The notes beneath the pieces are model-generated. The model worked only from the letters and a program-made list of their open reading frames with translations, did no database searches and was not told the origin of the DNA. The position numbers were made by a program, and so were the translations under genes. Below are positions 18,763-30,089 of a stretch of 64,000 bases of DNA, piece after piece (within the stretch, counting starts at the first letter, position 1; each line of letters starts with the position of its first letter). Source of the stretch: Rhizomonospora bruguierae (GTDB taxonomy: Bacteria; Actinomycetota; Actinomycetes; Mycobacteriales; Micromonosporaceae); the NCBI RefSeq assembly GCF_018397995.1, contig NZ_BBQH01000016.1, positions 124,001 through 188,000 on the forward strand. Direction: 5' to 3'.

Positions 18763-19551
18763 ATGGACGGCGTGGGGATCCGGTCACCGCTGCGCGTCGC
18801 CGAGCTGACCGCGATCGGCGAGCACCAGGCGGCCGCCGCGCTGCTGACCCGCATCTGGCAGGCCGCCTCCCCGGCGCAACTGGTCAGCGCCGACCTGATG
18901 CGCGCCCTGGCCCACTCGGGCAACTACGTCGCCGGCGCCTACCAGGGCAACCGCCTGGTCGGCGCCGCGATCGCCTTCTTCGGCGCCGACCACCTCCACT
19001 CCCACATCACCGGCGTGGACCCCGGCTGCCAGCGCCTCGGCGTCGGCGGCGCCCTCAAGCAGCACCAGCGCGCGTGGGCGCACCGGCGCGGCCTGGCCGA
19101 GATCCGGTGGACCTTCGACCCGCTCGTGCGCCGCAACGCCCGGTTCAACCTGCTCACGCTCGGCGCGGTCGTCCGGGCCTACCTGCCGGACTTCTACGGC
19201 GACCTGGCCGACGCGGTGAACCAGGGCGACGCGTCCGACCGCCTGTACGTGGCGTGGGACGTCCGCGACGCCGCCCCACGCCCGCCGGACACCCTCACCG
19301 GCGCCCGGGTCATCCTGGACGACCTGCACGAGCGCCCGGTCTCGCTGGCCGAGCGCGGCGGCGACCGGGTGGCCGTCGCCGTACCGGCCGATGTGGAGGC
19401 CCTGCGCCGGCGCGACCCCAGGGTCGCCGCGTGGTGGCGGCAGGAGGTCCGCACCGCCCTCGGCGGCGCCCTCGCCGACGGCTACCGCGTCATCGGTTTC
19501 ACCGCCGGCGGTCAGTACCTGCTCAGCCGGTGGCGCCCGCCGTCTACCTGA
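18763..19551 (+). CDS. GNAT-family acetyltransferase-like protein
   Basis: 262 residues. The central block HSHITGVDPGCQRLGVGGAL followed by KQHQRAWA is the acetyl-CoA-binding motif A of the GNAT fold in the predicted COG3375-type subgroup. IRWTFDPLVRRNARFNL and LGAVVRAYLPDFYG are conserved in that subgroup. The acceptor substrate is unknown. The upstream AT-rich patch (18650-18720) separates it from the divergent amidase gene and must carry both promoters; it contains two CCTTCGAT copies. The 3' end overlaps the convergent oxidase gene by 8 bases. Confidence 0.85.
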   Translation: MDGVGIRSPLRVAELTAIGEHQAAAALLTRIWQAASPAQLVSADLMRALAHSGNYVAGAYQGNRLVGAAIAFFGADHLHSHITGVDPGCQRLGVGGALKQHQRAWAHRRGLAEIRWTFDPLVRRNARFNLLTLGAVVRAYLPDFYGDLADAVNQGDASDRLYVAWDVRDAAPRPPDTLTGARVILDDLHERPVSLAERGGDRVAVAVPADVEALRRRDPRVAAWWRQEVRTALGGALADGYRVIGFTAGGQYLLSRWRPPST

Positions 19552-20524
19552 GAACCTCTCCCGCCAGGCTCGCCACATCGGACGCACAGCCCCAGGAGAG
19601 CGTGATGCCGGCGCCCCCGTGGCCGTAGTTGTGCACCACGTGCCCGGCGTCGAGCGGCTCCCGCTCCAGCCGCACGCTGGCCCGGCTCGGCCGCAGCCCG
19701 ACCCGGTGCTCCAGCACCCGGGCCCGCCCCACGCGCGGGTCGATCGCCGCGCACCGGCTGCGGATAGCGTCCGCCACGCGCCGGTCGGGCACCAGGTCGG
19801 TGCGGCCGGGCTCGGCGCTGCCACCCAGCACGAGACGGTCGCCGTGCGGCATGAAGTACACCGGCGTCTCGGACTCGTCGTGCTCGGTGAAGAACTCCTC
19901 GATGCCGGGGTTCTCCACGACCACGATCTGCCCCCGGGTCGGGCTGACCGCGTCGTCCGGGACGAGAGCGCGGGCGGCCACGCCGGTGCAGTTGACCACG
20001 ACGGGGGCCGCCGACAGCGGCTCGGTGAACGACCGGACCGCCCGCCGGCGCACCGGTACGCCGTGCTTGGCGAGATCGTCGACCAGCGCCCGCAGGTGCG
20101 CCGGCATATCGATCATCGGCGCCCGGTACCGCCAGCCGACCGCGTACGGGCTGGGCACCTCGGCGTCGTGGCAGCCGCGGTAGTCGGGCAGCCCGCGCAT
20201 CCACAATGGCGCCTCCAGCGCCGATCGGGAGACCTCCCGCCCGGCGACCTGGCGCACCCCCTGCTCCTCGGTGCGGCCCAGCAGCCAGCGGTAGGTGGCC
20301 CGGCTCCACCCGACCACGCGGGCGTCATCCACCAGGTACGGCGCCCACATCGCCGCGGCGGCGCAGGAGGTGCTCTCCAGCGGTAGATCCTGGGTCCACA
20401 CCTCGACACCGAGATCGGCCGTGGCCAGCGCCAGGGCGCTCGTCAGGCCGGAGACGCCCGCGCCCAGCACGATGACATCGGGGCGACCGGGCACCTTTCG
20501 ACAGTAGGCTATCTCGGTCATCAT
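19544..20524 (-). CDS. D-amino-acid oxidase-like FAD enzyme
   Basis: 326 residues, DAO/DASPO family size. FAD dinucleotide motif DVIVLGAGVSGLTSALAL near the N terminus. Also VVNCTGVAARAL, SPTRGQIVVVENPG, YFMPHGDRLVLGGSAEPG and the C-terminal HNYGHGGAGITLSWGCA that contacts flavin, all typical of D-amino-acid oxidase. It would oxidise a D-amino acid to the keto acid, ammonia and peroxide. Two adjacent ATG codons (20524 and 20521) are possible starts. No ribosome site is seen, so a leaderless transcript is possible. It is divergent from the SCO2521-type gene. Confidence 0.9.
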   Translation of the reverse strand: MMTEIAYCRKVPGRPDVIVLGAGVSGLTSALALATADLGVEVWTQDLPLESTSCAAAAMWAPYLVDDARVVGWSRATYRWLLGRTEEQGVRQVAGREVSRSALEAPLWMRGLPDYRGCHDAEVPSPYAVGWRYRAPMIDMPAHLRALVDDLAKHGVPVRRRAVRSFTEPLSAAPVVVNCTGVAARALVPDDAVSPTRGQIVVVENPGIEEFFTEHDESETPVYFMPHGDRLVLGGSAEPGRTDLVPDRRVADAIRSRCAAIDPRVGRARVLEHRVGLRPSRASVRLEREPLDAGHVVHNYGHGGAGITLSWGCASDVASLAGEVLR

Positions 20525-20581
20525 GTGAATACGTTCGGTGCGATTGGCATCGACGGTAGTCGTATCCGTGGGGGAGGCCGG

Positions 20582-21550
20582 ATGGCCGGCGGTACGGTGG
20601 TGGTCCTCGGCGAGGTCCACACGGGTCTCGTGCAGCACTCCGGCGAGTTGCCGCCGGCGCAGTGCGAACGGGTCCTCCGGTTGCTGGAAGGGGAGCGGGT
20701 GCACGGCTTCCAGCGCCCCATCGCGTACGCCGTGTCGCCGCCGGTGCTGACCGGGGTCGACTGCTCCCTGGCGACCGGGTCGGGGGCCACCCCGCGCGGC
20801 GTCGGCAGCGTCGAGGCGCGGGCCGGCATCACCGGCGGCCGGGTGCTCCAGGGGCGGGCGGTCGCCGCCGTCGTGCGCGCGACCGCGACACGACGGTTGC
20901 CCTGGGCGCACTACCTGGCCCGTCCCGGCCGGGTGGAGGCGATCGGCCGGTGCACCCCCGAGGCCCTCGCCACGGGCTTCCTCGCCGCGCCGGCCGCACC
21001 CTCCACACTCGATCTGACCGCGATCGCCGGCCGGATCGTGGACGAGGTGCAGGCGTCGCCCGTCCTCGACCGGCGGCCCCCGCTTCGCGTCGCCCGGACC
21101 CGGCTGCGCTGGGCGGTGGAGGTGACGGACGCGGCCGAGCCGGAACTCGTGCGGTTGGCGGTCGAGCCGAACCACCGGCGGACCGTCCTGATGCGCGCAC
21201 CGGGCGCGCTGCTGGGGTCGATCGCCGAGTTCTGCGCCGACCTGGCCCTGCACGACTGGCTGCTGACCACCCTGCTCGGCGTGGTGGAGCGCAGCCGGAT
21301 GGGCGCCGGCCACGGCTCCGAGGTCGTGGAACGGCTACGTCCGGCCGTGCAGCACCTGTTGCACCTGTGGATGCCCGTACCCCGCGCCGACCCGGTCGCC
21401 CGGGCGCTCTGGGTCACCGTGGAGCGCCTGGCCGGGGTGGAGCGGCAGTGGGAGGCCACCCGGGACCGCATCCGCGACCAGGTTGCCCTCAGCAACCTCA
21501 CGCTCCTCATGGGTGGCGTGGCGGCCGGGGCGACGGGGGTGGGCAGGTGA
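20582..21550 (+). CDS. SCO2521-family protein (function unknown)
   Basis: 322 residues. The opening GTVVVLGEVHTGLVQHSGEL and the later VDCSLATGSGATPRGVGSV match the actinobacterial SCO2521 family as I know it. It has no recognisable catalytic motif and no membrane segment; the C-terminal third is helical (LLHLWMPVPRADPVARALW). Its stop overlaps the next gene (GTGA), so the two are translationally coupled. The SCO2522-SCO2525-like genes run convergently on the other strand right after. Their conserved grouping suggests one pathway or complex, so far uncharacterised. Confidence 0.8.
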   Translation: MAGGTVVVLGEVHTGLVQHSGELPPAQCERVLRLLEGERVHGFQRPIAYAVSPPVLTGVDCSLATGSGATPRGVGSVEARAGITGGRVLQGRAVAAVVRATATRRLPWAHYLARPGRVEAIGRCTPEALATGFLAAPAAPSTLDLTAIAGRIVDEVQASPVLDRRPPLRVARTRLRWAVEVTDAAEPELVRLAVEPNHRRTVLMRAPGALLGSIAEFCADLALHDWLLTTLLGVVERSRMGAGHGSEVVERLRPAVQHLLHLWMPVPRADPVARALWVTVERLAGVERQWEATRDRIRDQVALSNLTLLMGGVAAGATGVGR

Positions 21551-22539
21551 GCAGGGCGATCGGCGAGACCATGCAGACGATGGCGAGCCGGGCCCGGCTG
21601 TTCCGCAAGATCATGGTGTCGCTGGCGATCGGCACGCTCGCCTACGTGATCACCAACCTGCTTGCCGAGACCGCCGACGAGCCCCAGCTCATCGGGTTGA
21701 CGCTGTCGGTCTTCATCGGTGGCGCCACCCTGGTCATCCAGGTGCTGGTCGACTTCGAACGCCGGTTGGTCGGCGTCGAGGACTCGCACGAGTCACACGC
21801 CGAGCACATGGAGGATCTGGTCAAGGCCGGCTTCGCGAAGATCAACGAGGCGACCGAGCTGTTCAGCCTGGTGGAGGCGTCCGCGCTGCACACCGACGTG
21901 GTGCTGGAACTGGTCCGGCACTCCACCCAGATCAAGGCGAGCGCCCCCCGGCTGGTGCTGGCGTTCGCCCAGGCCGAGATCGGCCGCACCTCCCAGTTCG
22001 TCAAGGAACTCAGCGAGGGCAGCAACGTCAGCTACGACGGCGAGGACCGGGACTGGATGCTCGCCCTGGCCCGCAACGTCCAGTCCAGCATCGACGCCAC
22101 GAGCCTCAGCACGGTGGACGCGGGCGGCCGGGGCTGGATCGACGAGGGGCTCTGGCACAGCGACCTCGGCCAGCGGTACCTGGAGGTACAGCGGCAGGCC
22201 ATCGAGAACGGGGTGCGGATCCGCCGGGCATTCATCATCGACCAGTCGGAGCTGGCCACCGACCCCGGGTTCCTGGAGATCTGCCGGGTTCAGCGGGAGG
22301 TCGGCATCGAGGTGCGCATCCTCGACTCGTCCGCGATGCCGGGGCTGCGCCGCACCTCCCTGTTCGACTTCATCCTCTTCGACGACGTGGTCAGCTACGA
22401 GGTGACCCCGGCGACCCTGGCCGCCGGCAGCGTGCGCCGGGCCATCGTGAATACCCGGATCGAGCTGCGCCCGGAACGCGTCCGCGACCGGATCCAGCGG
22501 TTCAAGGACCTGTGGGCGCTGGCCCACGAGCCCGAGTGA
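21547..22539 (+). CDS. Two-helix membrane protein of the SCO2521-type cluster
   Basis: 330 residues. Two N-terminal transmembrane helices (IMVSLAIGTLAYVITNLLA near 22-40, and LIGLTLSVFIGGATLVIQVLV near 48-68) are followed by a charged, probably coiled stretch and a soluble C-terminal domain (residues about 195-330). That domain has alternating strands and helices (RIRRAFIIDQSEL, EICRVQREVGIEVRILDSS, LFDFILFDDVVSYEVTP), vaguely like phospholipase-D-fold sensor domains but with no HKD motif. GTG start overlaps the upstream stop. Possibly the membrane anchor or sensor of the cluster; no named family assigned. Confidence 0.75.
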   Translation: MSRAIGETMQTMASRARLFRKIMVSLAIGTLAYVITNLLAETADEPQLIGLTLSVFIGGATLVIQVLVDFERRLVGVEDSHESHAEHMEDLVKAGFAKINEATELFSLVEASALHTDVVLELVRHSTQIKASAPRLVLAFAQAEIGRTSQFVKELSEGSNVSYDGEDRDWMLALARNVQSSIDATSLSTVDAGGRGWIDEGLWHSDLGQRYLEVQRQAIENGVRIRRAFIIDQSELATDPGFLEICRVQREVGIEVRILDSSAMPGLRRTSLFDFILFDDVVSYEVTPATLAAGSVRRAIVNTRIELRPERVRDRIQRFKDLWALAHEPE

Positions 22540-22560
22540 GCACCGTGGACGGTCCGCGGC

Positions 22561-23532
22561 TCACCCCGTGAAGACGTAGTCGATCCGGCCGCCCGGCTCC
22601 CGGTCCAGGTCCAGGCCCTCACCCCGGGCCCGGTCGATCACCTGGTCCACCACCGCATCCTCCGGGGCCACCTGCTCCAGGATCGTGCGGACCGCGTGCT
22701 CGGTGGTCAGGAACCGGCGGGGCAGGATCGACAGCGACCGGTACGCGGTGAACGGCGCCGCCTGCGGGTTCAGGCGGATGACCGCGGGGAGTTCGTCCCA
22801 CCGCTCGGGGAGCGCACCCGACCACTCCTGCGGCGTGGCCACCACCTCGCCGCCGTGACGCAGCATGCCCAGGCGCAGCAACTGCCACACCGAGGCCAGG
22901 AACGCGCAGGACCACAGCCGCTCCTCGGCGCGGCCGTTGCCGGCCCGGCTCCACAGTTCCACGTCCACGAAGACCGAGTGCCGGTTGGCGGCGTTCTGCA
23001 CCGGCGGCGCCCACGCGGGCGCGGTGTCCATCGCCGCGGCGGAGCGCACGCTCGGCGAGCGCTGCCCGTTGCTCAGCCAGCCGGTCTCGGCCAGCGTCGG
23101 CCGCCCGCCGGTGGTGCGCGGCGGCGGGTCGGCGACGATCCGCTCCTCGACCAGCCGGGCCAGCGGCGCCCCGTCGGCGTTCGCGCAGGCCGCCTCCCGG
23201 GCCAGGTAGTCGATGCGCAGGCCAGCCTCCTCCGCGGCCGCCAGCAGCGGCGGGATGATCTCGGTGGGCGGGGTGGTGGGGCCGAAGTAGTCGTCGATCA
23301 GGAAGCAGGTGCTGATCCGCGGAGTACGCCTGCCCAGGTCGGCGGCGGCGATCCCGCGGGCCGCCGCCGCCCACGGCGCCACGGTCCGGAAGTGCCGCAG
23401 CAGCGTGTCCGGGCCGGTCAGGAAATCCTCGAAGTACAGGTGCCCCAGCTCGACCGACAGGTGAGCCAGCGGCACCGATCGAACCCGCCGCCGCTCCGCC
23501 GACTCGGCGAAGATCGCCTCCGGGGGCGCCAC
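22561..23532 (-). CDS. SCO2522-family protein (function unknown)
   Basis: 323 residues. Recognisable by VPLAHLSVELGHLYFEDFL near the N terminus and ISTCFLIDDYFG, followed by PPTEIIPPLLAAAEEAGLR, a pattern of the SCO2522 family. The length and lack of membrane segments suggest a cytosolic protein. The acidic LIDDYF strand end hints at a nucleotide- or metal-binding site, but that is inference. I prefer GTG 23532, with GGAAGGG 8 bases upstream and 2 bases after the stop of the preceding gene. ATG at 23550, overlapping that gene, is the alternative. It is the last gene of the leftward operon. Confidence 0.78.
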   Translation of the reverse strand: MAPPEAIFAESAERRRVRSVPLAHLSVELGHLYFEDFLTGPDTLLRHFRTVAPWAAAARGIAAADLGRRTPRISTCFLIDDYFGPTTPPTEIIPPLLAAAEEAGLRIDYLAREAACANADGAPLARLVEERIVADPPPRTTGGRPTLAETGWLSNGQRSPSVRSAAAMDTAPAWAPPVQNAANRHSVFVDVELWSRAGNGRAEERLWSCAFLASVWQLLRLGMLRHGGEVVATPQEWSGALPERWDELPAVIRLNPQAAPFTAYRSLSILPRRFLTTEHAVRTILEQVAPEDAVVDQVIDRARGEGLDLDREPGGRIDYVFTG

Positions 23533-23534
23533 CG

Positions 23535-24452
23535 CTACAACCCTTCCCATGCGGCGTCGTCCACCAGCCGCTCGGCCAACCCGTCGAACGCCTCGGCCGT
23601 GGCCCGGTTCGCGATCTGGGTCAGCGCCACGTCGTCGTCCGAGATCAGTTGCTCGCGCCACTGCAGCACCGGGTCCAGCGGGACGCTGCCCAGCGTGGCG
23701 GTGCGGCCGATCCGGTGCCGGCCGGCGAGCCGCTGGAGGGCGGCGTTGCAGTCCCGCAGCCACGCCACCTGGGCGGCGCGCAGGCCGGCCAGCTCGGCCG
23801 AATTGGGGTCCACGACGGCGGTGCGGACGAACCGGATCGCGTTGCTCAGCCGCTCCCGGTCGTGACCCCGCACGGTCCCGGTGTCGAGGATGCCGCGGTC
23901 GCCGAAGACCAGGTCGGCGGCGGCGATGATGTGCTGCCGGGTCCACCGGTGGAACACCAGCCATCGGCAGGGCACCGCGGCCAGCTTCGGGTCGGCGGTG
24001 GCCGCGAGCACCATGTCGATCGCGTACGACCGGCCGGCGCTGAGGTCCACCAGGCAGAACTCGTACTCCTCGACCATGCGCATGAGCAGCTTCGTGCAGC
24101 GCTCCACGATGACGTCGTCGCTGGGGAACTCGCCACCGCCCACGTCGCCCGGGTAGAGCACCAGGCGGCCGGCCCCCGCGGGCTGGCCGCGCAGCGCGTC
24201 CCGGTCCGACTCGTACCACACGTCCAGGGCGCGTGGTTCGGCCACCTCACCGAGCAGGAACGAGTGCAGCCCACCACCCTTGATGCCCCACACCGCGTCG
24301 TTGATCTCGAAGATCGCCGGCGCCGTCGGCGAGCCGAAGTCGAAGTCGAGGTATGCGGTGTCGCCGCCCTTGAGCGCCCGCCGGTACAGCAGATTACTGC
24401 TGGTGACCGAACGCCCGGTGCCACCCTTGTCGGAGGTCGCGAAGATCAGCAT
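23535..24452 (-). CDS. SCO2523-family variant P-loop protein
   Basis: 305 residues, a ParA/MinD-like SIMIBI fold. It opens MLIFATSDKGGTGRSVTSSN. The deviant-Walker signature lysine Lys9 is kept but the P-loop lysine is Arg14 (GTGRS instead of GVGKT), hence the variant name. YLDFDFGSPTAPAIFEI matches switch I, and EFCLVDLSAGRSYAIDMVL the Walker B/switch II region. It may bind nucleotide without fast hydrolysis. Start and upstream stop share one base (TGATG), so it is tightly coupled to the SCO2524-type gene. Likely a switch or scaffold protein of the cluster. Confidence 0.85.
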   Translation of the reverse strand: MLIFATSDKGGTGRSVTSSNLLYRRALKGGDTAYLDFDFGSPTAPAIFEINDAVWGIKGGGLHSFLLGEVAEPRALDVWYESDRDALRGQPAGAGRLVLYPGDVGGGEFPSDDVIVERCTKLLMRMVEEYEFCLVDLSAGRSYAIDMVLAATADPKLAAVPCRWLVFHRWTRQHIIAAADLVFGDRGILDTGTVRGHDRERLSNAIRFVRTAVVDPNSAELAGLRAAQVAWLRDCNAALQRLAGRHRIGRTATLGSVPLDPVLQWREQLISDDDVALTQIANRATAEAFDGLAERLVDDAAWEGL

Positions 24453-26281
24453 CAGGCGGGACCCGTCGCCTTCTGCCGGGCGGCGGCCAGCCGATCCAAC
24501 TCGCGTAACACCTCGGCGGCGAGCACCGCCGCGGTGCCCGGCCGGTTGCCCATCAGCTCGTGCGCGCGACGCAGCGTGGACCGGGCTCCGTGCAGTGCCG
24601 CGCTCATCGCCGGCCCCGCCTCGGCGGAGACGCTCAGCAACTCCTGGTCGAACAGGTGGTCCGCTTCGGCGAGCAGGTCGGTGGCGTAACCGGCGAGCGC
24701 CTGGCTGCGCAGCGGCGCCGTGCCGACCAGGCCGGCCGCCGCGATGAGGCTCTCCACCACCCGCTCGGTGTAGTACCAGGACGGCAGCTGGACGTCCTGG
24801 TCGGCGGCCGCCCCGGGCGTCTGGTCCCACAGGTGCAGGTACTGCCCGCTGGTGAAGCGCCGGGCGCGCAGGTGTTCCCAGGTCCGGTCGGCGAGGGTGA
24901 CCACCTGGCCGCGTAGCTCGATGTGACGCAGCAGTTGGGCCACCAGCACGGTCTGCTTGAGCAGCAGCGGCGAGAAGTCCGCCACCAGCCAGTGCAGTCG
25001 CTCCCCGCCGGCCGCCTCCGTGCCCTCCAGGGCGAGCCGGAACCCGGGGGAGTGTAGGGCGAGCGCCGGGTCGTTGAACAGCGGGCGGCGGGTGATGCGG
25101 GCGCGCTGGGCCAGTTCGGCCAGCACCTCGCCGACCCGTTGCACCTCGGATTCGGTCGGCTGCCCCCGGGTCAGGTCCTGCACCACGATCGAGGTGACCA
25201 GCAGGCTCAGGTAGTCGGAGTCCACCTTGTCCACCGTGCGCCACGGCAGGTCCTCCAGCGGCCACCGGCCCGAGCCGAAGCGGCCGACCTTCGACCAGTA
25301 CGACTGGGTGAGATCCCACCGCAGCTGGAGCGACCGGGACAGCCGGTTCTGCTCCTCGTCGAGCAGGCCGAGCAGGCGGGTGCGCTCGGAGAACAGATTC
25401 CGGATGCAGTCCAGCGCCACCACCGTGAAGTACAGGTACGGCGCGGACTGGGCCACCCCGTCGCGCTGCTCGCCCACGTCCGCGGTGGTATCCACCTTCG
25501 GCGCGTTCGCCACCAGACCCCAGGACCAGCCGCACTGGAACAGCTTGTTGTCGTTGTCGATGTCGGTGACCTGGCCGCTGCCCAGGGTGATGTCCCGTAC
25601 CCCCGCCTTGACCTGGCGCAGCTCCCGGTGCAGGGACTCCACCACCTGCCGGGTCGGCAGGCCCTGCTGGTTCACCGTCTCCAGCAGCGCCTGGCCCTCA
25701 GGCGATCCGACGTCGAACACGTCGACCGAGAAGCTGCGCAGCAGCCCGACCATCGCCGCGCTGAGCCGGCGGCTGGCCATCGACTCCAGCGCGTCCACCT
25801 CGGACACCAGGTCGGGGCGTCGGACCACGGTGCGGAACACGCGGGTGAAGCCGATCGTGGCCAGCGACAGCCGGATCGCGACGGAGAAGGAGTCCACAAC
25901 GTCGAGGGCACGCTGCGCCGCGGTCGGCGGCACCTGGCTGGCCGCGGCGAAGTAGGTGCCGCCGGAGAACACCGGTGTCTTGCTGTCGTCGGTGTAGGTG
26001 CTGAAGTATTCGGTGAGCCGGCGAACCAGCAGCCGCGGGATCTCCACGCTGTCGCCCAGTTCGGCCAGGGCGTCCAGCACGTCATCAGCGGTCTCGTCCG
26101 GCTGGTCCAGCTTGAACGACGGGATCTCGGTGGCCGGACCGAGCAGGCAGAGCAACTGCTCGGCGTCGCTGATCGAATTGCGCCCGTGCCGGCCGCCCCA
26201 CGACCAGCCGCCGGCGGGGACCGCGGAGCGCGCCATCGCGCGCCACACCTCGAGCAGCTGCTGACGCGGTTGAATCCACAT
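24452..26281 (-). CDS. SCO2524-family protein (large, function unknown)
   Basis: 609 residues from ATG 26281; an in-frame GTG at 26299 is the alternative. It begins MWIQPRQQLLEVWRAMA and continues WSWGGRHGRNSISDAEQLLC, features I associate with the SCO2524 family. The rest is mostly helical, with no membrane segment or signal peptide. DAEQLLCLLGPATEIPSF and SAPYLYFTVVALDCIRNLF are conserved-looking blocks. It is the largest protein of the cluster, sits between the methyltransferase and the variant P-loop gene, and is probably a structural or substrate component. Confidence 0.8.
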   Translation of the reverse strand: MWIQPRQQLLEVWRAMARSAVPAGGWSWGGRHGRNSISDAEQLLCLLGPATEIPSFKLDQPDETADDVLDALAELGDSVEIPRLLVRRLTEYFSTYTDDSKTPVFSGGTYFAAASQVPPTAAQRALDVVDSFSVAIRLSLATIGFTRVFRTVVRRPDLVSEVDALESMASRRLSAAMVGLLRSFSVDVFDVGSPEGQALLETVNQQGLPTRQVVESLHRELRQVKAGVRDITLGSGQVTDIDNDNKLFQCGWSWGLVANAPKVDTTADVGEQRDGVAQSAPYLYFTVVALDCIRNLFSERTRLLGLLDEEQNRLSRSLQLRWDLTQSYWSKVGRFGSGRWPLEDLPWRTVDKVDSDYLSLLVTSIVVQDLTRGQPTESEVQRVGEVLAELAQRARITRRPLFNDPALALHSPGFRLALEGTEAAGGERLHWLVADFSPLLLKQTVLVAQLLRHIELRGQVVTLADRTWEHLRARRFTSGQYLHLWDQTPGAAADQDVQLPSWYYTERVVESLIAAAGLVGTAPLRSQALAGYATDLLAEADHLFDQELLSVSAEAGPAMSAALHGARSTLRRAHELMGNRPGTAAVLAAEVLRELDRLAAARQKATGPA

Positions 26282-26302
26282 GGGCTGGCGCTCACCCACC
26301 CG

Positions 26303-27103
26303 TCAGGCTCGGGTCCTGCCCGCCTTTCCGAGGGCCACGATCATTCCCGCATACCCGTCCCGCAACGGCTTGTGGGAGCGGATCGCGCGAATGTCCAGGT
26401 CCTCGACGAGTGGGGCAAGAGTCTCTGCGATGTCGACCTCGTTCACGGCCACGGCCGGGAACCTCAGGCGGTCTACATAATAGCCCGCCGAGTCATGCAT
26501 GAAGGCCGCCGCGAATGGCGCGCCGGGGCGCAGGGCGCCGATGAAGCGCCCCACCGCCATCTTGAATTCGCTTACTTGATCTGATATGGACTCCGCGACG
26601 AAGAACATTGTCGCCAGATCCCACCGGCGTTCGGGTAGCTGGTAGAGGTCGCCCTGCTCGACCCGGCCCTTGTGGAGCAGCGCCTCGCGGGGATCGGATA
26701 TCCGATCGTAGGCGGGCTTCTCCGAGAGCACCTGCCAATACGCGTCCCAGACGGACGAGTATCCCTTCCGCTGCTCCTGCAGCCACGCCACGTTGGCCGC
26801 CCCGCGCTCCAGCAGCGTCAGCTCCCGGCAGAAGGGCACCATGGTCAGGGCCGGGTAGAGGTTCGAACCGGCGCCGACGTCGACCCCGCGCTCGACCGGC
26901 CGCTCCGGGTCCAGTACGGCGGAGAAGTAATCCCGCACGGTACGCAGGATTTCAAGATCGTCGTCCCGCAGTTCGGCGTAATTCTGGTGGAAATACCATC
27001 GTGGATCGAACCGATCCCACGGGTAGCTGCCGTTCGCCTCGGCCGGTTTGGCCCCGCCGCCGGGCGGCGCGACCGTCACCCCGCGCGTCGGTGTTCTGGG
27101 CAT
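26303..27103 (-). CDS. SCO2525-family SAM-dependent methyltransferase
   Basis: 266 residues. WDRFDPRWYFHQNYAELRDD at the N terminus and GVDVGAGSNLYPALTMVPF (SAM motif I, residues about 73-91) mark an NNMT/PNMT-like class I methyltransferase. LATMFFVAESISDQVSEF is the substrate side of the fold and FAAAFMHDSAGYYVD matches post-motif III. The substrate is unknown, perhaps one of the cluster's own proteins. GAGGAG lies 8 bases before ATG. First gene of the leftward four-gene operon. Its DNA is visibly richer in A/T than its neighbours. Confidence 0.87.
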   Translation of the reverse strand: MPRTPTRGVTVAPPGGGAKPAEANGSYPWDRFDPRWYFHQNYAELRDDDLEILRTVRDYFSAVLDPERPVERGVDVGAGSNLYPALTMVPFCRELTLLERGAANVAWLQEQRKGYSSVWDAYWQVLSEKPAYDRISDPREALLHKGRVEQGDLYQLPERRWDLATMFFVAESISDQVSEFKMAVGRFIGALRPGAPFAAAFMHDSAGYYVDRLRFPAVAVNEVDIAETLAPLVEDLDIRAIRSHKPLRDGYAGMIVALGKAGRTRA

Positions 27104-27378
27104 CGATCCGGCTCCTCAGCGTGTAGACGGGCCCCTGATGAACCCGCGTGCGGGTTGTGCGAAGTCATGTGACTCCACTCACAGCTTACGTCGGGCTGCC
27201 GCCCGGCTCACTGCCGACATGCTCGACAAGCAACGGCCGGTACACCTTCGTGCGGGTGTGTGACGTGCGCAAACGTCGCCGGTCGTGCCCCTTGTGGCCC
27301 ATGGTGCGCCGGACCACGACGCGAAACCATACTGATCTCCGGTACGGCCGCGCAATGCCCGCCGATTACGGTCCGGGA
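27104..27378. other. Intergenic region upstream of the SCO2525-type operon
   Basis: No gene seen. It separates the leftward SCO2522-2525-like operon from the end of sdhB and must hold the operon promoter. The only clear element is the palindrome at 27141-27156. Confidence 0.5.
27141..27156. promoter_or_regulatory. Palindrome upstream of the SCO2525-type operon
   Basis: AACCCGC and GCGGGTT form perfect 7-base arms around two bases, 38 bases before the methyltransferase start. A compact 16-base dyad at this position is a reasonable repressor site or the base of a leader hairpin. Confidence 0.4.
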
Positions 27379-30085
<2,707 letters not shown>

Positions 30086-30089
<4 letters not shown>

